This document shows, in pieces, positions 1 through 14,100 of a stretch of 64,000 nucleotides of DNA. The DNA comes from Yamagishiella unicocca. Lineage: Eukaryota; Chlorophyta; Chlorophyceae; Chlamydomonadales; Volvocaceae. The stretch lies in assembly GCA_003116995.1 (NCBI GenBank), contig BDSL01000134.1, forward strand, positions 1 through 64,000. Reading direction: 5' to 3'. The notes beneath the pieces are model-generated. The model searched no databases and had not been told where the DNA came from. It saw only the letters and a program-made list of their open reading frames with translations. A program made the position numbers and the translations under genes. Every line of letters begins with the position of its first letter. The stretch's first letter is position 1.

Positions 1-1235
1 AAGGCTTACCTCTGTCGCGCCTATGAAGTGCGCCTTCCGCGCTATGGGCTTCTGTATCGAGCTGAGCTGTTACAGCTTCGGACACCCTTATTGTTACGGA
101 ATTGCAGGATTCAGAACCTCGTGACTCGATGTCTGTTGCAAAATCCGTGCCAAACGTTGGCTTGAAGGAGAGGGGCGGCGCTGCCAAACACAGTCGCTTG
201 TTAGCGGTGCTCTTCCTCTTTCTAGCGTTCTTGTGATCAGCAAGGATAGAGGCAATTTGTTATCCTCATAGTGTAACAAATGTCGTGCTTGCTTAGTCGC
301 CGTTTGCTGTCGTCAACTGCCATGAGGCAAATTTCTCTAGCGATTTATCTGCAGGAGCATTGAATAGATGAAGGATAACTAAGTTGCAGTAATAGACGTT
401 TGGCAAGTAATAACTAGGCACGAGGCTTACCTCAGTCGCGCCTTATATGAAGCGAGCCTTCCACGATATGGGCTTCTGATCTTCCTAATTAAGGTTGAGT
501 TGGCAGATTCATAACCTCGTGACTCGTTGTCTGGTTGCAAAACCCCGTGGCATCGAGCAAACATCCCGTCGAGCTATGTTTTGGATGGCGCTCAGCGCCA
601 TGGCTGACGTTGCTTGCAAACATATACCTGTAGGATAAAAGATTCCTCAACAGTTGCGTAAAATAGGCCGCCGGGGGCCAGTTTACCTTTCGTCACAAAT
701 ACAACGACAGCAGCTAATGAGCGAAGCAACAAGCATTCCACCAATACGATGGTGTATATACATCACATAATTGCGGAATGATACGTTAATAAGGCAGGCT
801 CCAGGTTAGCTGCCCCACCTTGCAGGATTGTGTCCGGAACTGATAGTCCGCGAGACAAAGTACCAGCTGCCATGACTTCCCAGAGGCGCACCATGTTAGA
901 GACTTTGTGATGCTACGATTGATTTGGCGGCCGGCAGCTGGGCAAGGCGGAGCCATGCGGTGGAATGTTGTGGAACAGTTGTCCAAGTACTATTCGCCCA
1001 CAAAAATGAGCCTCAACAAGTGATATCAAAAGCGTATGATAGGACAGAACATTAGCGATGGTCTGCTAGACGAAGTTTATAGGAGCTGTTGTGACCCAGT
1101 AGCGACAGTACGACCGACAACCGCTTCCACTAGAAGGCAGGGGCCATAACTGCTGCCGACGAATTTGGCAATCGGCCCTTGTCACAAACTATTAGCACCG
1201 GATCTTGCGTCAGGCTCTCGAAGTAGACGTCCCAC
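1..1235. repeat. Left copy of a long diverged repeat shared with the right edge
   Basis: Blocks here recur in the same order and orientation at about 62300-64000. Examples are the block around positions 1-200 (again at 62314-62490), 590-830 (again at 63320-63560) and 1085-1200 (again at 63797-63910). The copies differ by many substitutions and indels, so the duplication is old. The segment starting at position 1 has a second, shorter version at about 420-560, so the unit is also internally duplicated. One conserved frame contains a short LVTRCLLQNP-like string that faintly recalls the end of a protein kinase domain. No intact gene is visible. Confidence 0.75.
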
Positions 1236-1739
1236 AGCTTTTTCCTGCTCGGAACAGATCGTACGGCACCACTGGATCCTGCGTGTGAATAATTATCGAA
1301 AGTTCATCACCTTGTGGTCCATACACATACACATGCGCAACTCGAATCTTGTCTTTAGGAAGCTCTGACAATATCTTTTGAAGGAATGGTATGGTGCTTG
1401 ATCTCAGCTCTTCCTATGTTGAAGGCGCAGTTAAACATTGTCCCAAAAAACCACTTAAAGTTTCGTTGAATAGGGACTCGCCTGCGCTCGTGATGACAGC
1501 AAGCTCGTAATAAGGTGGAGACGCAGTTCTGACGAGAAGACATCTTTTTTTAAGGTTTAGCAGCACTTAGAGGTCATCGAGCGTCCATACAGGATTTAAC
1601 GCGTTTGCCTGGAAAAGCTTATGAACCTTCGTTGTGGAAATGCACATGTCAAAAAGTGGACGGCAGCGCGAGCAAATACCCTAGTGCAGCATATTGAGCC
1701 GATTAGCCCAGAGCTACCGCATCATAAACACTGCCGTTG

Positions 1740-3080
1740 TTTATCTGCCAACGATCTGTTTCCTCGATACAATCCGCGCACCGGGCATCAGCACATGTCT
1801 ACCATCTAAGGTCGACGCACGCCAGATGTCATCAAATAAACTGCAGCTGCCAATAAACTTGCCCATGAACAGCTGACACCTCTTCAATGTACCTCTGTAG
1901 TAATAGCGTTTGTAACTAAGGGGTTGTTGGCCCTGGGCCGTGGGGGCCCAGATGTTATGGCCCAACGAGAGCGTACAGGGGCAGTCCGCCATCCGGGACA
2001 CCACCTCCACGGTGCTTGTGGCCTGGTTGGTGACCCGACTGAGAGCGCCCAAGCACGCTACCCGGCGACCCTCCCGTCCCGATGAGGTGCACTTTTCACA
2101 CGCGCCTGCGCCACCACCGTAGGAGCTGGAGGATGACAGTTGTGTTGAAGGCGCCACCGTGGCGGGAGGAGAGGCCCCCGCCACCACAGCCACGACGCCC
2201 TGCACGCGTGCGGCGGCCGCTGCGCAGGGGCGGCGCACTAGGCTCTGAAGGCGCCGGGTGGTGGCGCCCGGCTCAGCGGGCACCCGCGTGTTGCTGCACC
2301 ACAGGACCTGCGGCAGGCGGCCGGGGGGGGGTCCAACGGACTTGAAGGGCGGCAGTGGCAATTGTGCCAGTGAGGGACGAGCTGGATTCCCCACCCCTTC
2401 CCCCCTGCCCCTTTCCCCCCGCCCCTTCCCATCGCGCGACCCTTACCATGGCCCACCTTCTCCCCTCCACCCCCCCATTGCCTGGCCCCGCTCCCAGCGT
2501 GCCGCTGCACCAAATGTCCTGCAGCGTTGGGGGGAGGGGGGCCGACGGACAGGAAGGGCGGCAGTGGCCATTGTGGTTGTGAGGGATGAGCCAAATCCCC
2601 TGACCGACTCCTTCACCTCGTCCCCTGCCCCCGTCCCCCTGCGCCTACGACACCTCAAGCACCGTGCCCATGGCCACGTCCACACCATCTGCCCGTATCC
2701 TATATTCCCTGCTGCCGTGCTGCGCACAAGGCTGCCCTCACGGCACGCTGGGACTACTACACCCGGTACCGCCCGGCATGGGTGTCGGCTTGGGCGGTTG
2801 GCGGGGAAGAAGTACGGTGGAGTTGGCGGCAGCATAAGAGTGAGCATCATCCTGGCCGACCCACTGCTGTTTCTGCTATTTCTGCTGCTTCCGCTGCGCT
2901 GTTGCGGAGTGCAGGCAACCCGGTGTAAGACGCTGAAAGTCACTTCCGAACTCCAAAGAGGGTGGGCCAACATCTGATGTAGGCCATCAGAGCATTCCGG
3001 TTTAGCACCTCCCCTCCCGTCTATGACATGCACCCCGCCAAAAATAGTGTACACATGTGCCTGCCCCCGTGCTTGCACCT
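1740..3080. other. GC-rich, coding-like stretch without a resolved gene
   Basis: Both strands have open frames over several hundred bases because the GC content is high. Two plus-strand pieces look somewhat coding: about 1950-2010, reading LWPNESVQGQS, and about 2740-2840, reading RWDYYTRYRPAW. I could not connect them with consistent splice phases and recognise no domain. It may hold exons of an unidentified gene or old repeat sequence. Confidence 0.3.
2265..2620. repeat. Imperfect 212-bp tandem duplication
   Basis: The block starting near 2293 recurs near 2505, and the block at 2345-2380 (ggcggcagtggcaattgtg) recurs at 2557-2592, both at an offset of 212 bp. Identity is partial, with runs of G and C differing between copies. 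Confidence 0.6.
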
Positions 3081-5116
3081 CCGACCAGTTGCGTGCGCTC
3101 GAGGGCTACACTGTTCGCTCCGCTGCCCGCAAACAGCATACCGTGAAAGGCCCACCACAGGCGGCTGCTCCTCCTCGCCGTCGCGCTGCTGGAGGCGCAG
3201 CAGTGTGTCATATCGGCGTCCGGATCGTGGTCGTGTTCGCTGCCGGTCAACGGCCCTCGCCTTCACAGGCTTCCTCGTTGTCGGCTGCCAGCTCAAAGCA
3301 GTCGTCTGTCACACTGAGGTGCATCCATGGTCGTTTTGCCCGTTCAGGCGACTTCGACTCATTCCTGGGCGCGACAACGCGGTATCTTCGGACCCTGCTC
3401 CGAAAATTGGTTTCTAAGCGGTCGTAGGGCCCTCGGACGCGGGTTAGCGCGCAGGTTTGTTTGTAGGTGAAACGGCCCGCGGTCTTCTTTGGTGTGCCTT
3501 CCGTTGCTAGGGCCCTTAACTGTTATCGTTCCCATGGAACCATTTTCAGCGACCGGTTTTGGTGGGACCGGGCTCCCGCGCGACCTAAGTCCCGGTTGCC
3601 AGTGTATTTGGGAACTCGTTTCGCCCGCCCGCCCCTCCGTTTTGTTTTGGGCCCTGTTTAGTGTCTGGTTCGTGTTTCGCGGTTGTTGGTCGCCCGACCG
3701 GGGGGGAGTTGAGAGTTTAGGATCACTGAGAGCAGATTGGCACCGGGGCAGCGCCCAAGGGGCGTGGGCCGGCCTGCCACATCGCAGGTGTGAGGATAGA
3801 GGCCAAAGACACTTTCCCCCATCCCACACGTCGCCCTCTCGGTCGCGGCTGGTAGACGAAGGAGACAGGTGTTTTCTAGGATCGGTAGATCAGAAAGGCT
3901 TTCGTGCAACATAGAGACCGGTAGAATTGCGGGCGGTCGGTGCTATCGAGTGTTGTCTGTCCGCACAACCCCTGGAGTGCAGAGGCGGTGGAAGCGCTTC
4001 GAGCGTTAGTATCTGTGGCTTGGTTGTCGCTGTGATTACGTCTCGAATCAGTACGGGCCGAGCTACCGAAGTCTGATTGGAAAATATTTGAGCGAGAAAT
4101 GCGCGGCGATTACCAACTTCGATGGGACGACCGCTCTATCTCGTGTGTCCTAGGCCTCGCAACGGGCCAGTACCACGGTTCAGCGAAATGTATTGTTAGG
4201 ATGTTAGGAAAACTTTCTCATTCCACGTTTGCCGTGCCAGCCGTGGTTCGTCCACATTGTCAGGTGGGCCCGACCCGGGAGCGAGGGACTTGCCAAAAAC
4301 ATAGTAAAGTATCTACAAATCTGGTTAATTAGACGGTATGACCTTCACTTTCACGATGGAACATGGGCGAGTTACCAAAATGGTGCAAGTTGGGATAACA
4401 TTCCTGCTGCTGGCTGTGGCGACGGTGGCTAGCTTTAAAGGTGCGAAATGGCTGAGCGCTTGTAGTCGTCTGAAACCCGTAATGGGGCGGGAGGATGTAT
4501 GGCGCCGGAGCTAGCCAAGCCCAACGCAGCATACGCTTGTTGTGATTTCAGCGCAGGAGTTACAGCGGCTCCTGCAGTAAGTCGAAATTCTGCCGCCCAT
4601 CGGCTTGAAGGTAAGGCGCCTCTGCAAAGTTGCATGGACCGTATACGGTACCGTTGATATGCGATGCCGGGCAGAGTATGTATGACCTTGACCTGTATGT
4701 CATTGTATTGCTGTACCGTTACCATGGCTTCGAGGCTCGGGCTTGCGTCTGCTGACTTGGAGTCTGCAAACCGGCCCCTCTATGGTTTGGTGTTCGCCGC
4801 TAATACAGCATACATGACCACTTTGACCCGCACCTCACCATATGGACATCAGCATGTGTTACTAACGTCGTATCTTCCGCCAGCGCAAGGGTTGTACAAC
4901 ACCTACCTGATTCGTGTGCATACACCCGTCTGACGCCTGTCATGTCGAGTTCAGCTTCAGCGGAGGGGACTGATTCGTTACCTCACTCCGAAGGCCGCCC
5001 TAGGAGTTTTCCGGCACACTATATATGGCAGCGTGATCGCCTGTCCTTGGCCATCTACGCCATGAACGTCTTGCGTGGCGCCTCACGTTCAGGCCGGAAC
5101 CCGATCCTGATTTCCA
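3081..5116. other. No gene recognised
   Basis: Only short open frames without recognisable domains or coherent splice phases are visible. An upstream signal-peptide exon of the following M11 protease gene could lie here: a hydrophobic frame beginning near 4664 is one weak candidate. Confidence 0.4.
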
Positions 5117-8100
5117 ATGCCTATGAAACCAACAGGCGTACTCTTATTTAATGAGTTGACAGGCTGGGCAGTGGAGGATGGTATTGGTCGCTTCCACGAG
5201 CTAGGCGGCGGAACGGACTTCGCGCCAGTTGACACAGACAGCGGGGAACCAATAAACGCCGGCACTCGTGTTGCCTTGGTGGGTTGGGACGGTTGATTTG
5301 GATTGTCGAGGCAGACAGTTGCCCGATCCTGCCGTCCACCGCCACCGCCCGTGCCCAACACCAACACTCCCACCGCTGAGTCACAAGACACGTGTATATA
5401 TGTAGCTGCTGCTGTCATCATTTGCATCATACGACAACGGGGTTGATATGGTGCTTTACGGCGGCCCTCGCAGGATGCCGTACTGCCATGTGACACGGCC
5501 AAGAGCCAGGCCGAGTGCGCTGCTTCAGCTACGCCCCCCATCCGGGTCGTGAGGGACATGCAGGGCCGGGTGAGTGCGGCCGGACTGTTTGGAGTGCTGG
5601 AAACCAGAGGGGGAACATCAAGCGGAGAGGACTATAAGCTGCAAGGCATGGGAGGATGGCTGGGTGGCTAAAGCAAGGGAGCCCGTCGGCGAGACTGCTG
5701 CGCTGGTCAGTCGCCATGTGTATTGATGTTCCGCACCCCAACTCCAACTCCAAACGTCAGGCGCAGCATCTCCCCCTATCGGTAGTTCCCCGACCGCCTC
5801 ACCATAGTATATATCGACTGCAGATCCGACTGGCTTGCTCGTCTCGGTTCCATGTATCCGCGCTCTTCCCCCGCCTTCAGGCTCTGTTCCCCTGGTCGTA
5901 CAAGACGCCCAGGCCGCCCACTCATAACGACTGGAAGATCATTGTGATGATCCTGGATGTCCCTCTGTGCGACATCCACGCCGATGTGACGGAGGACACG
6001 GCAAGTGGCAGATTGATCGGGCAGGGACCTGCTGGGCGGTGGCCTTCGTGGCTGGTGCGAGGAGGGCGCTCTGGCCCATCTTAAAGCGGGGGAGCGAGGA
6101 AACGTGTGGCGACGACACAGGAAAGACCCAACCCCTGGACATGGGACAGCAGGGTTCAGAAAGGCCCAACAGGGCACCCGCACCCGTCACTCTGAATGGC
6201 CGGTGTCATCGAGGATAGAAATGCTCACCTCGGTGGAGCTTTTGAGCTGCCATGGTGATCTGACGATGTTGCGCGCATCGGCTGTTGCATGTGCGGCAGC
6301 GTCACTACCACAACGGCTGTCGCTGCCGCCAACACACGCGCTGGCGGTTGCGTGCAGGTGATCGAGCTGTTCCTGGGAACTGGTCGCGACGGCCTGGGCG
6401 GCCACGCCCTGCCATTTGGGCAGTGCTCAAACAACAACATCACCTTCAACAAGGACGCCTTCAAGGCCTTCACGGTGGGACAGTGTGGGCCTGCGTGCGT
6501 GGGGAAATCATTAGTACGGGAGGAGTGTGGACCCATTAGTATGGGTGGTTGCATGCCGGAGGGGTTGTTTTGACCATCTGAAGCCTGAGGACAAGGCTCG
6601 CCCACGCCACCCAGGAGGAAGAAAACCTAAGCTGACAGGAAGTGTTGCAGTGGGGTGTGGGGGGCGGGGCTTGCGGCTACCGTTTGCAACGGATGTACCC
6701 GCACGGCCTAGCTGACCTGGAAACCATCTGTACCAGTTCAGATACCAGTTAAGCGACAGCTCTTCAACGAAATTCTCTGAACCCGCGTCTGCGCGCCCGG
6801 GCCCCTCCTTCTGCCCCATTGCCGTACTACCAGTTCACACCCCCCTGGAGTCCTACCGACGGGACTTGCAACGGCTGCTGGGATTCCGCGATTCTCAACG
6901 CCGGGGTCGACGCCGTCATCGCGACATTCGGCGCGGACTACCTCGCCCAATTCACCCAGCGTGTGTGGGTGGCGCCAAAGGCCCTGTGCGGATACTGGGC
7001 AGCCGGCTGGATCGGAGGCGGTGGCTCGTGGTTCTCAACTGACCCAGGCTGCCTGTACAACCGCCAGTCGATCATGCACGAGTTCGGTGAGCATGCGTTG
7101 CACCCGGTGGGAGATTTCGCTGTAGATGTGATATGGGGGGGCCCGGAGGTGAGTGTGTGTGTGTGTGGTAGCTGTCGGGCCAACATACCTCGTCGTATGC
7201 CCTCCCGCCCCCACCCTCCCTGCGTACGGCAGGCCACAACCTCAACCTTTTCCACGCGCGCCGCAACGGCGCTGAGTACGAAGACGTGACATCGGCCATG
7301 TCGTACAGCAACGTCGGGCCGTCGTGCTACAACGGTGTCGAGATGATGCAGCTGGGCTGGGGCTCCCCCGCCACGCCCGACGGCGACCAGCTCAACTCCG
7401 CCACCGTGCCGCTGGGGCTGTCATCGTTCGCGCTTGCGCCCACCCTCGCCTTTGCCAACAACTGGATGTCCATTCAGCCCAACTGGATGCCGTCGTATAG
7501 TAACTGGGGAACCGCCAGGAACCTCGTGCTGTCGGTTCGCGTGGGGATCGACGCTGACTCAACGTTGTGGGACTACGCGACGGACGCCATCTCGGTGCAC
7601 GAGACGCGCACGGACGTTGTGAGTGCCTCGCGCCAGCAGCCAGCGCAGTACGTAGCCAGTCTTAGGCTGGGCGCTGGGTAACGGGCGCTGTCGGTCGATA
7701 CTCGTTTTCTTTTGGGCGGGTGTTCCTGGTCCGTCATCTGCCACAATGCTCAGGCACACGCCACCTGCCGGCGACACCCAGCGCGGCACCGCACGGCTCA
7801 ACACCCACCAATAACACATATGCAACTCGCCTCCCCCTTCTTTGCGCGCCCTCCCTGCCGCCTGCCGGCTACTGCTCACCAGGACAACACGATGCGGCAG
7901 AGCTTCTCCCCCTGGGTGGAGCCCATGAACAACTTTGTGGACGCGGTTAAGGCCGGCGGGCGCCTGGTGCTGAGCAGCTACAAGCTGGTGGTGTACGCGG
8001 GGGGCTGGCTGCCTGGCGGCACGTTGGGCCCCGGCACCGCAGCCAGCGTCATGCGAGTCTTCTTGTGCCGCTTCGCGAACACGGACACGGAGTGCCCCAC

Positions 8101-11100
8101 CGCCGCGTCGGTCATGGCGCGCAAGTGAGTTATCAGTACGGGTGGCGCGCGGAAACAAACGACAAGTCACCAACTATGTGCCTGTATATGCGAAGGACGG
8201 AAACCTAGGGCATGCGTATTGGTAGGGCAACGATAGATATTGTGGGCGGCCGAGGGGTTACTTGCTGCTGCTGCTGCTGATCCATGGCCTGGCCCTCCGG
8301 GGGTCAACCAACCGCAGGTCGCCGCCGCCGCAGCTGCCCGAGCGCAGCCGGCTGCCTGGTCCGTACAACTGGGCGACCAACCGGCCCATCTACGCGTCCT
8401 CCACCCACTCTGACACGTGGGTTGGGCGGTGGGGTGGGTCACGGGCGGGAAGGATGGGAGACAGCGGGTAACACATACACGGGTGAGGGACGCAGGGAGG
8501 ACGTAAAGACAAACCGCCGCGGATTCGGGTTGCTGACACAGGGTTCTTCTCGCGATCCAGTTCCTCTCCGCACGCACGACCCACACCGGCCTTGTAGGTA
8601 CCCCCATCTGGAAGGAGGGTGGGGTTTGGCAGCGGGTTCGGGAATGACGTTTGATGACACGGGCCCAAGCTCGGGGTCCGAGTGGGAGCCGATTACCCTA
8701 GCCCGTTCGTTGCCAGTTGCCCACACGTTGTAACTGCAGACACCGTTCCGAGGCGCAACCTGTCGGCGTCACTGACTCTGCCTTGCTAACGACTGGGACG
8801 TTTGCGCGCCTCCTATACCAATGAAACTGCCGCCTACCTTCCAACTGTCTGCCGTCTGACAGGTACCGCGCCGCCTACGCCAATGACGGCGACACCGACA
8901 ACTATTGGCCGCCTCGCATCTTCCACAGCGCCGGCGGTGGTGAAAGAGCCCCCTGGCTGTCGGTGGACCTGGGACGCGATGTTCGGGTCGTCTGGGCGGT
9001 CATCTGGAACCGGGCGGACTGCTGCCAGGGGCGGCTCTCGAACGCGGAGGTCAGGGTGGGCAGCACCGCCATCACGTCGAAGACCCAGGGGTCGGCCCTG
9101 GTAAAGAACGCGCTGTGCTGGAAGCAGACCGCGGGGGTGGGCGACATGGCGTATATCGACTGCACGACGCCGTTGGTGGGGCGTTGGGTAACCCTGCAGG
9201 TGCGTGCGACATGTGTGGGCTGCTCGGGAGGTAAATGGCAAAAGGAGGGAGGGGGCGATTCCGGGTTGCCATTGTATGTGGAGTGGAAGTAATGGGGGGC
9301 CGTCAAGGGACGGACTACGACCTCACTGGCCGCAGCTCAGTCGGTAGACGGCTCCCGAAACCCACTCGTCCACTCCAGCATACAACCTCAAACGCGCACA
9401 AGAAACGACTCGTCAGATCGGTTATGTTTCTCCTCCGGGTCTATTGCGCCCTACACTACATGTGCGCCTGTAAATGGTTCTGTGAGCGCCGGGAACTCCT
9501 GTACGGCCGACATGATTGCTTACACATTGCCGCGACGACGCACTGCCGAACGCCTGCTTGTTCCCTGCGTCTCCTGTGTCGTGCCCACGGGTTTCATCTG
9601 TACCCCACTACGGGCTTCCAACTCGCCGTCCCATCACATGCAGAACTTGCCGCCGACCACCAGTTCCGACGACGACGCCGTCCTTCACGTGAGTGCGAGG
9701 AGGCGGGGGGGGGAGCGGGCAGGGGGTCAGGGGCAGGCGGGGTCGGAACAGGGGGCCGGGGCAGGTGGGGGCGGGGCAGGGGGGCAGGGGTGGGGGGCAG
9801 GGGTGGGGGGGCAGGGGTGGGGGGCAGGGGTGGGGGGCAGGGGTGGGGGGGCAGGGGCAGGAGGCGGGGCACAGGGGAGTTGGGCAGGGGGAGGGGGGAG
9901 GAAAACCCGTGGATCGGCACTGAGGAGGAAACCGATAAGCGCCGTCATGGGCCCCGCTGACACTTCGCCGTACACCTTACTGTTGACGCCATCAGATCCT
10001 GGAGCTCCAGGTGTACGGCGAGGCAAATCTGGCAGTCGGCCGACCCGTCGTCTCCTCGTCGGTGGCTTCCTCGGACGCTTACGCCGCCTTCTGCTACCAG
10101 GTGCCGTACACTAGGGTGTCGCGATGCCAGGGTACCGCACCTCGGACTATGGCGCGCCACCGTTCCGTTCGGCTGTCGTACCCTGACTGAGTGTCGGTCA
10201 CTGGGGGCATACAGCATGGCAACGCCCAGCTGGCCCGGTGGCGCACTTGTCGGTTGCCCGCATTGGCCGTCATCCCGTGGCCCCCTCCCTAGATCTGACA
10301 TGATGCAACCAGCAAACCTGCCATCGGGCCTCCTTGCTGATAACCCCTCGCTCCTCCCCACCTAAACAGGGAAGCTGTCACCCCTCCCGTGCGGTTGACG
10401 GCGACACCTCCAACGCCTACCGCCTCTTCGTGTCGGAGGAGGGCGACTCGCGTCCCTGGCTGTCGGTTGACCTGGGGGTGCGCAGCCGGGTGTCCCGGGT
10501 GGTGCTGGTGAACCGCAAGGACTGCTGCGGCAACCGGCTGGTCAGGGCGGAGGTCAGGATCGGGGACACGGGTGAGGGGGGGCGGGGAGTGGAGCGGGAA
10601 CAAGCGAGGGAGCAAATGGGTGTGCAAAGGGGGCTGAGGGAGGTGGACTGGGGTGGAGGCTGAGGGAGGTGGACAGGGGTGGGGGCTGAGGGAGGTGGCG
10701 GATGGCGCCTGTTATGCTGTTCCTGATGCCAGGTCCCTACGGCGCCTTCGCCGATCTACCTGCAGTCCGTGCTGGCGCCGCCCACCGTATCTTCCCATCC
10801 TCCCCGCCTCCCGCCCCAACCGCGGACACCGCCCTGCCCACCGGCCTCCGCACCTCCCTCCCCGCACACAGATCCCAACGGCGCCACCTTGGCCGCCAAC
10901 GGCCTGTGCTACCGGCAGGGCGCTGCTGCGGGCACCACCGGGGGCTCCCTGACCGCCACCTGCAGCCAGCCACTAGCGGGCCGCTGGCTGACAGTGCAGA
11001 ACTTCCCCAAGATTGGCACGGCGCCAGCAGACACTGTCTTGCAGGTGAAGTTTGTAAGGTTTTGAGCGCGGGGGCTGGGTGTGGGGTTGGGGGTGGCGAC

Positions 11101-14100
11101 GAAACCCGTGTCAATGCCAGATGGGTGGGCAGGATCGCCTGTGGGCTCCAAACCGCCTCCGGGCTGAGGGGTCTCTGGCAGCAGCACTCCGTCTCCCAGT
11201 GCTGCCGGGGCGTAACTGCCGTATTGGCCAAATGCCGTACTCGCTTACTGCTGTACTGCAGTCTGAGGCTCGAACCGACCTCTAAACCTTTTCGAACGCC
11301 GCCTCCCTCGCGTACCGCACGCCAGCTCGTGGAGGTGCAGGTGTGGGGCATGCCGTACACGACTGAGTCCGCTCGCTGCGCTGCCCAGCCTGGCCTGTGC
11401 GGCGACGGCGCCAACATGTGCGAGGACCAGCCCAACGGCTGCGGCTACAAGTACGTACGTGCGGTTGTGGCTCACCTTAAGGTCCCGCTGAGCTGTCCTG
11501 TCCTCGTGGTGGTGGTGGTGGCCAACCACCCAACCACACCTAGCTACCTCCACGACATCAAACGCAGCCGAATCCACGCCGGAATCTCCCTAACCCCCCT
11601 ACCTCGCCTCCTGGTGTCTCCCCAACACCCCTCAGGTGCACCTGTGCTGCGGGATACACCAACCTGCTGGGTGCCACGGGGGAGACATGCCAGCGTGAGT
11701 GCAGGGGGGGTTGGTATCGCCGCACCGGACACCTGGCACACCGCACACGGACAGTGGACGGCTGTGCCGCATTCCAAGTCCCATCTGCAAACCCCCACCC
11801 CCCACGCTCGCTGTCGTTGAACCCCTCCTGTACGACAGCCAACTTCGCGTACGTGAGCTGCTTCCGCGACAGCACCAAGACCAAACCGCTGCCCAGCGTC
11901 CTGCTCGCCAGCGACACCGCGGGCATGACGGCCGACCGTTGCAGCCAACTGTCTCGAGCCGCTGGTGGGTGCATGTGTGCGCTGCGCTGCGCCCAGCCCG
12001 GGCTGGGGGTTGGCGGGCAGCACTACTGCCACTGTCTGTCGTGCCTGCTGTCTGCGGGGGGCTGGGGTGCACTGCCAGCTCTCGCTTGCTTTGACCCCTT
12101 GTCACCCACCTCGTGTCCGTAATGACTGGTTGGCATCACCACCAAACCCTTGTCTGCTGCCTCCGCGGTCCCACTGCACTCCCCGCCAATCTCGAGTTCT
12201 CGACCCTACGCATCCTCACCCCCAGGCCTGGTGTACTTCGGCATTCGTAACGGGGTGGGCTGCCTGGGTGGTAACGACCTCAGCCGCGCCGTGTCGCTGG
12301 GGGCTGCGGCCGCTTGCGGACCCGGCCTGCCGACTGGCACACTGGCCTTCGCGCTTTACATGAACTATGTGTGCGGTAAGCGGTGGGTGGGGAGGGGGTG
12401 GCGAGAAGACCGTTACCGCAGGGACGAGGCACTTTATCCATCCCCTCGCTCCCCCTTTGCATGCATGCGTACCCTCCCTGCCCCCTTTCCCTCCCCGTAC
12501 CTGCTCCTTTCCCCCGGACGGCCCCCCCCCCCCGTCCTCAGCTGCACCCGCCCGCCCCACTCCCCACATCCCACAGGCGGCGGCTACGTGGGTTGCTTCG
12601 CCCAGGGCCCGGATCCGTACGGCGCCGCGCTGCCGTTCCGCCTGCCCAACGGCGATTCGTCCGTCGTGGCCTGCCGCAACGAGGCCGCCGCCAAGGGCTA
12701 CCCCTACTACGGACTGCAGCGGGGCGGGCAGTGCTCCGCGGGCAACAGCCTGGCGGCAGTGGCGCTGTCCGGTGTCAGCTCGCTGTGCAGCATGCCCTGC
12801 ACGGGAGCCAACGGCTTCACGTGCGGCAACTACATGACTTTCAGCGTGTACCGCGTGGACGTCTGCCCCAGTGAGTTGTTAGTTGGCTTGGCGGTTGGTT
12901 GCGATGGGGTTTAGGACCGTCGGGGGTCCATCCGGCACGCTGCCACCATACCCGCCAACACAGCCGCCAACACACCTGCCAACACAGCCCGCCCTTGGCT
13001 TCTCATCACCCTCCCGTGGCTTGACCCCTCCCCATCCTCTTCCTCACCCCCAGCTGCCACCCACAAGTGCCGCGCCAACCCCACCATTTGCGGCGCCGCC
13101 TATGGCTCCCCCATCTGCTCCGCGACCCTCACGGCCGCGTCTTCCTGGTGCCAGCCTGCAGTGCTGGGGGCTCCCCCCACCTCGCTGGACGCACTAAGCG
13201 CTTCCCTCCCTCAGCTGAGCACCACCCGGGGCCTGCTGCTGAAGCTGGCAGCACTGGGCCTGCAAGTGCCGGCAATTACTACCACCGCCTCCTACACGGT
13301 GCTGCTGCCCACCAATGAGGTGGGTGCGTAGCCCTGCGCGGAGCGAGGGGCCGAGTGTCTTGGGGGGGGAGAGCGCACCCGGGGGGGAGGCGTTGCAAGG
13401 AAAACCCGTTAACAAGAGAAAACCCGTTCAGATGTTTGGAGATGCATGCTGGAAAACTTTGGTGAGGAAACTGAAGTCGGAGGCCGTATGTCGGCCTTCG
13501 GCGGCTGAGCCTAATTCGCGGCGACTCTGGGATAGCGGCAAGGGGCGTTAGGACAGACGGGATATAGTTAAGCGGAAGAACAGGGGTCAAAAAACGAAGG
13601 GTCCGGGGCGGCGCGGTGAAAGAGAGGGAGTTGACAGGCGTCCGGCCGGATATGGTCAGCAGGGTATGGCGGGAAGTAGGACAGCGGGGCGCGCGGATGC
13701 GTGAACGGGGCGGGAATGGGGACCTAGTAGACCTAAGACTGTGGGATTGTTGCCGGAAAAGTGCGTGCAGGGGGGTAGCAGTGTGCGGTCCGTGGGAGAC
13801 GGATCCCCACGACACTGCTGAACCGCGCTCGGCACCACCGCAGTGTGGCATCGAGCGGGTGGTTTACGGCGCAAGCAAGTGATGGGCGGGGGGCGGGCAC
13901 GGCTTCCATAGTGCTGCGTAGTGTGGGTGGGGTAGCGGGTGGGGTGGTAGTGATGCGTGTGTGCGTCGCGCGGGTAGGCGGGTGAGTGCATGGCGACGCG
14001 GGGGGCACGGTGTCGTTACAAGGGTGCATGGCTACCCCCGGGCGACGGTATGCGCAGGAGGGGCGACCCCGCTACAGGACGGCGGGCTCACAGGTGCCGG

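Noticed and set aside
1741..2394. 217-aa minus-strand frame
   Set aside because: No domain, biased composition and overlap with a tandem duplication; more likely chance in GC-rich DNA.
9235..9960. 241-aa and 210-aa Gly-rich frames
   Set aside because: Intron sequence translated through the G-rich array.
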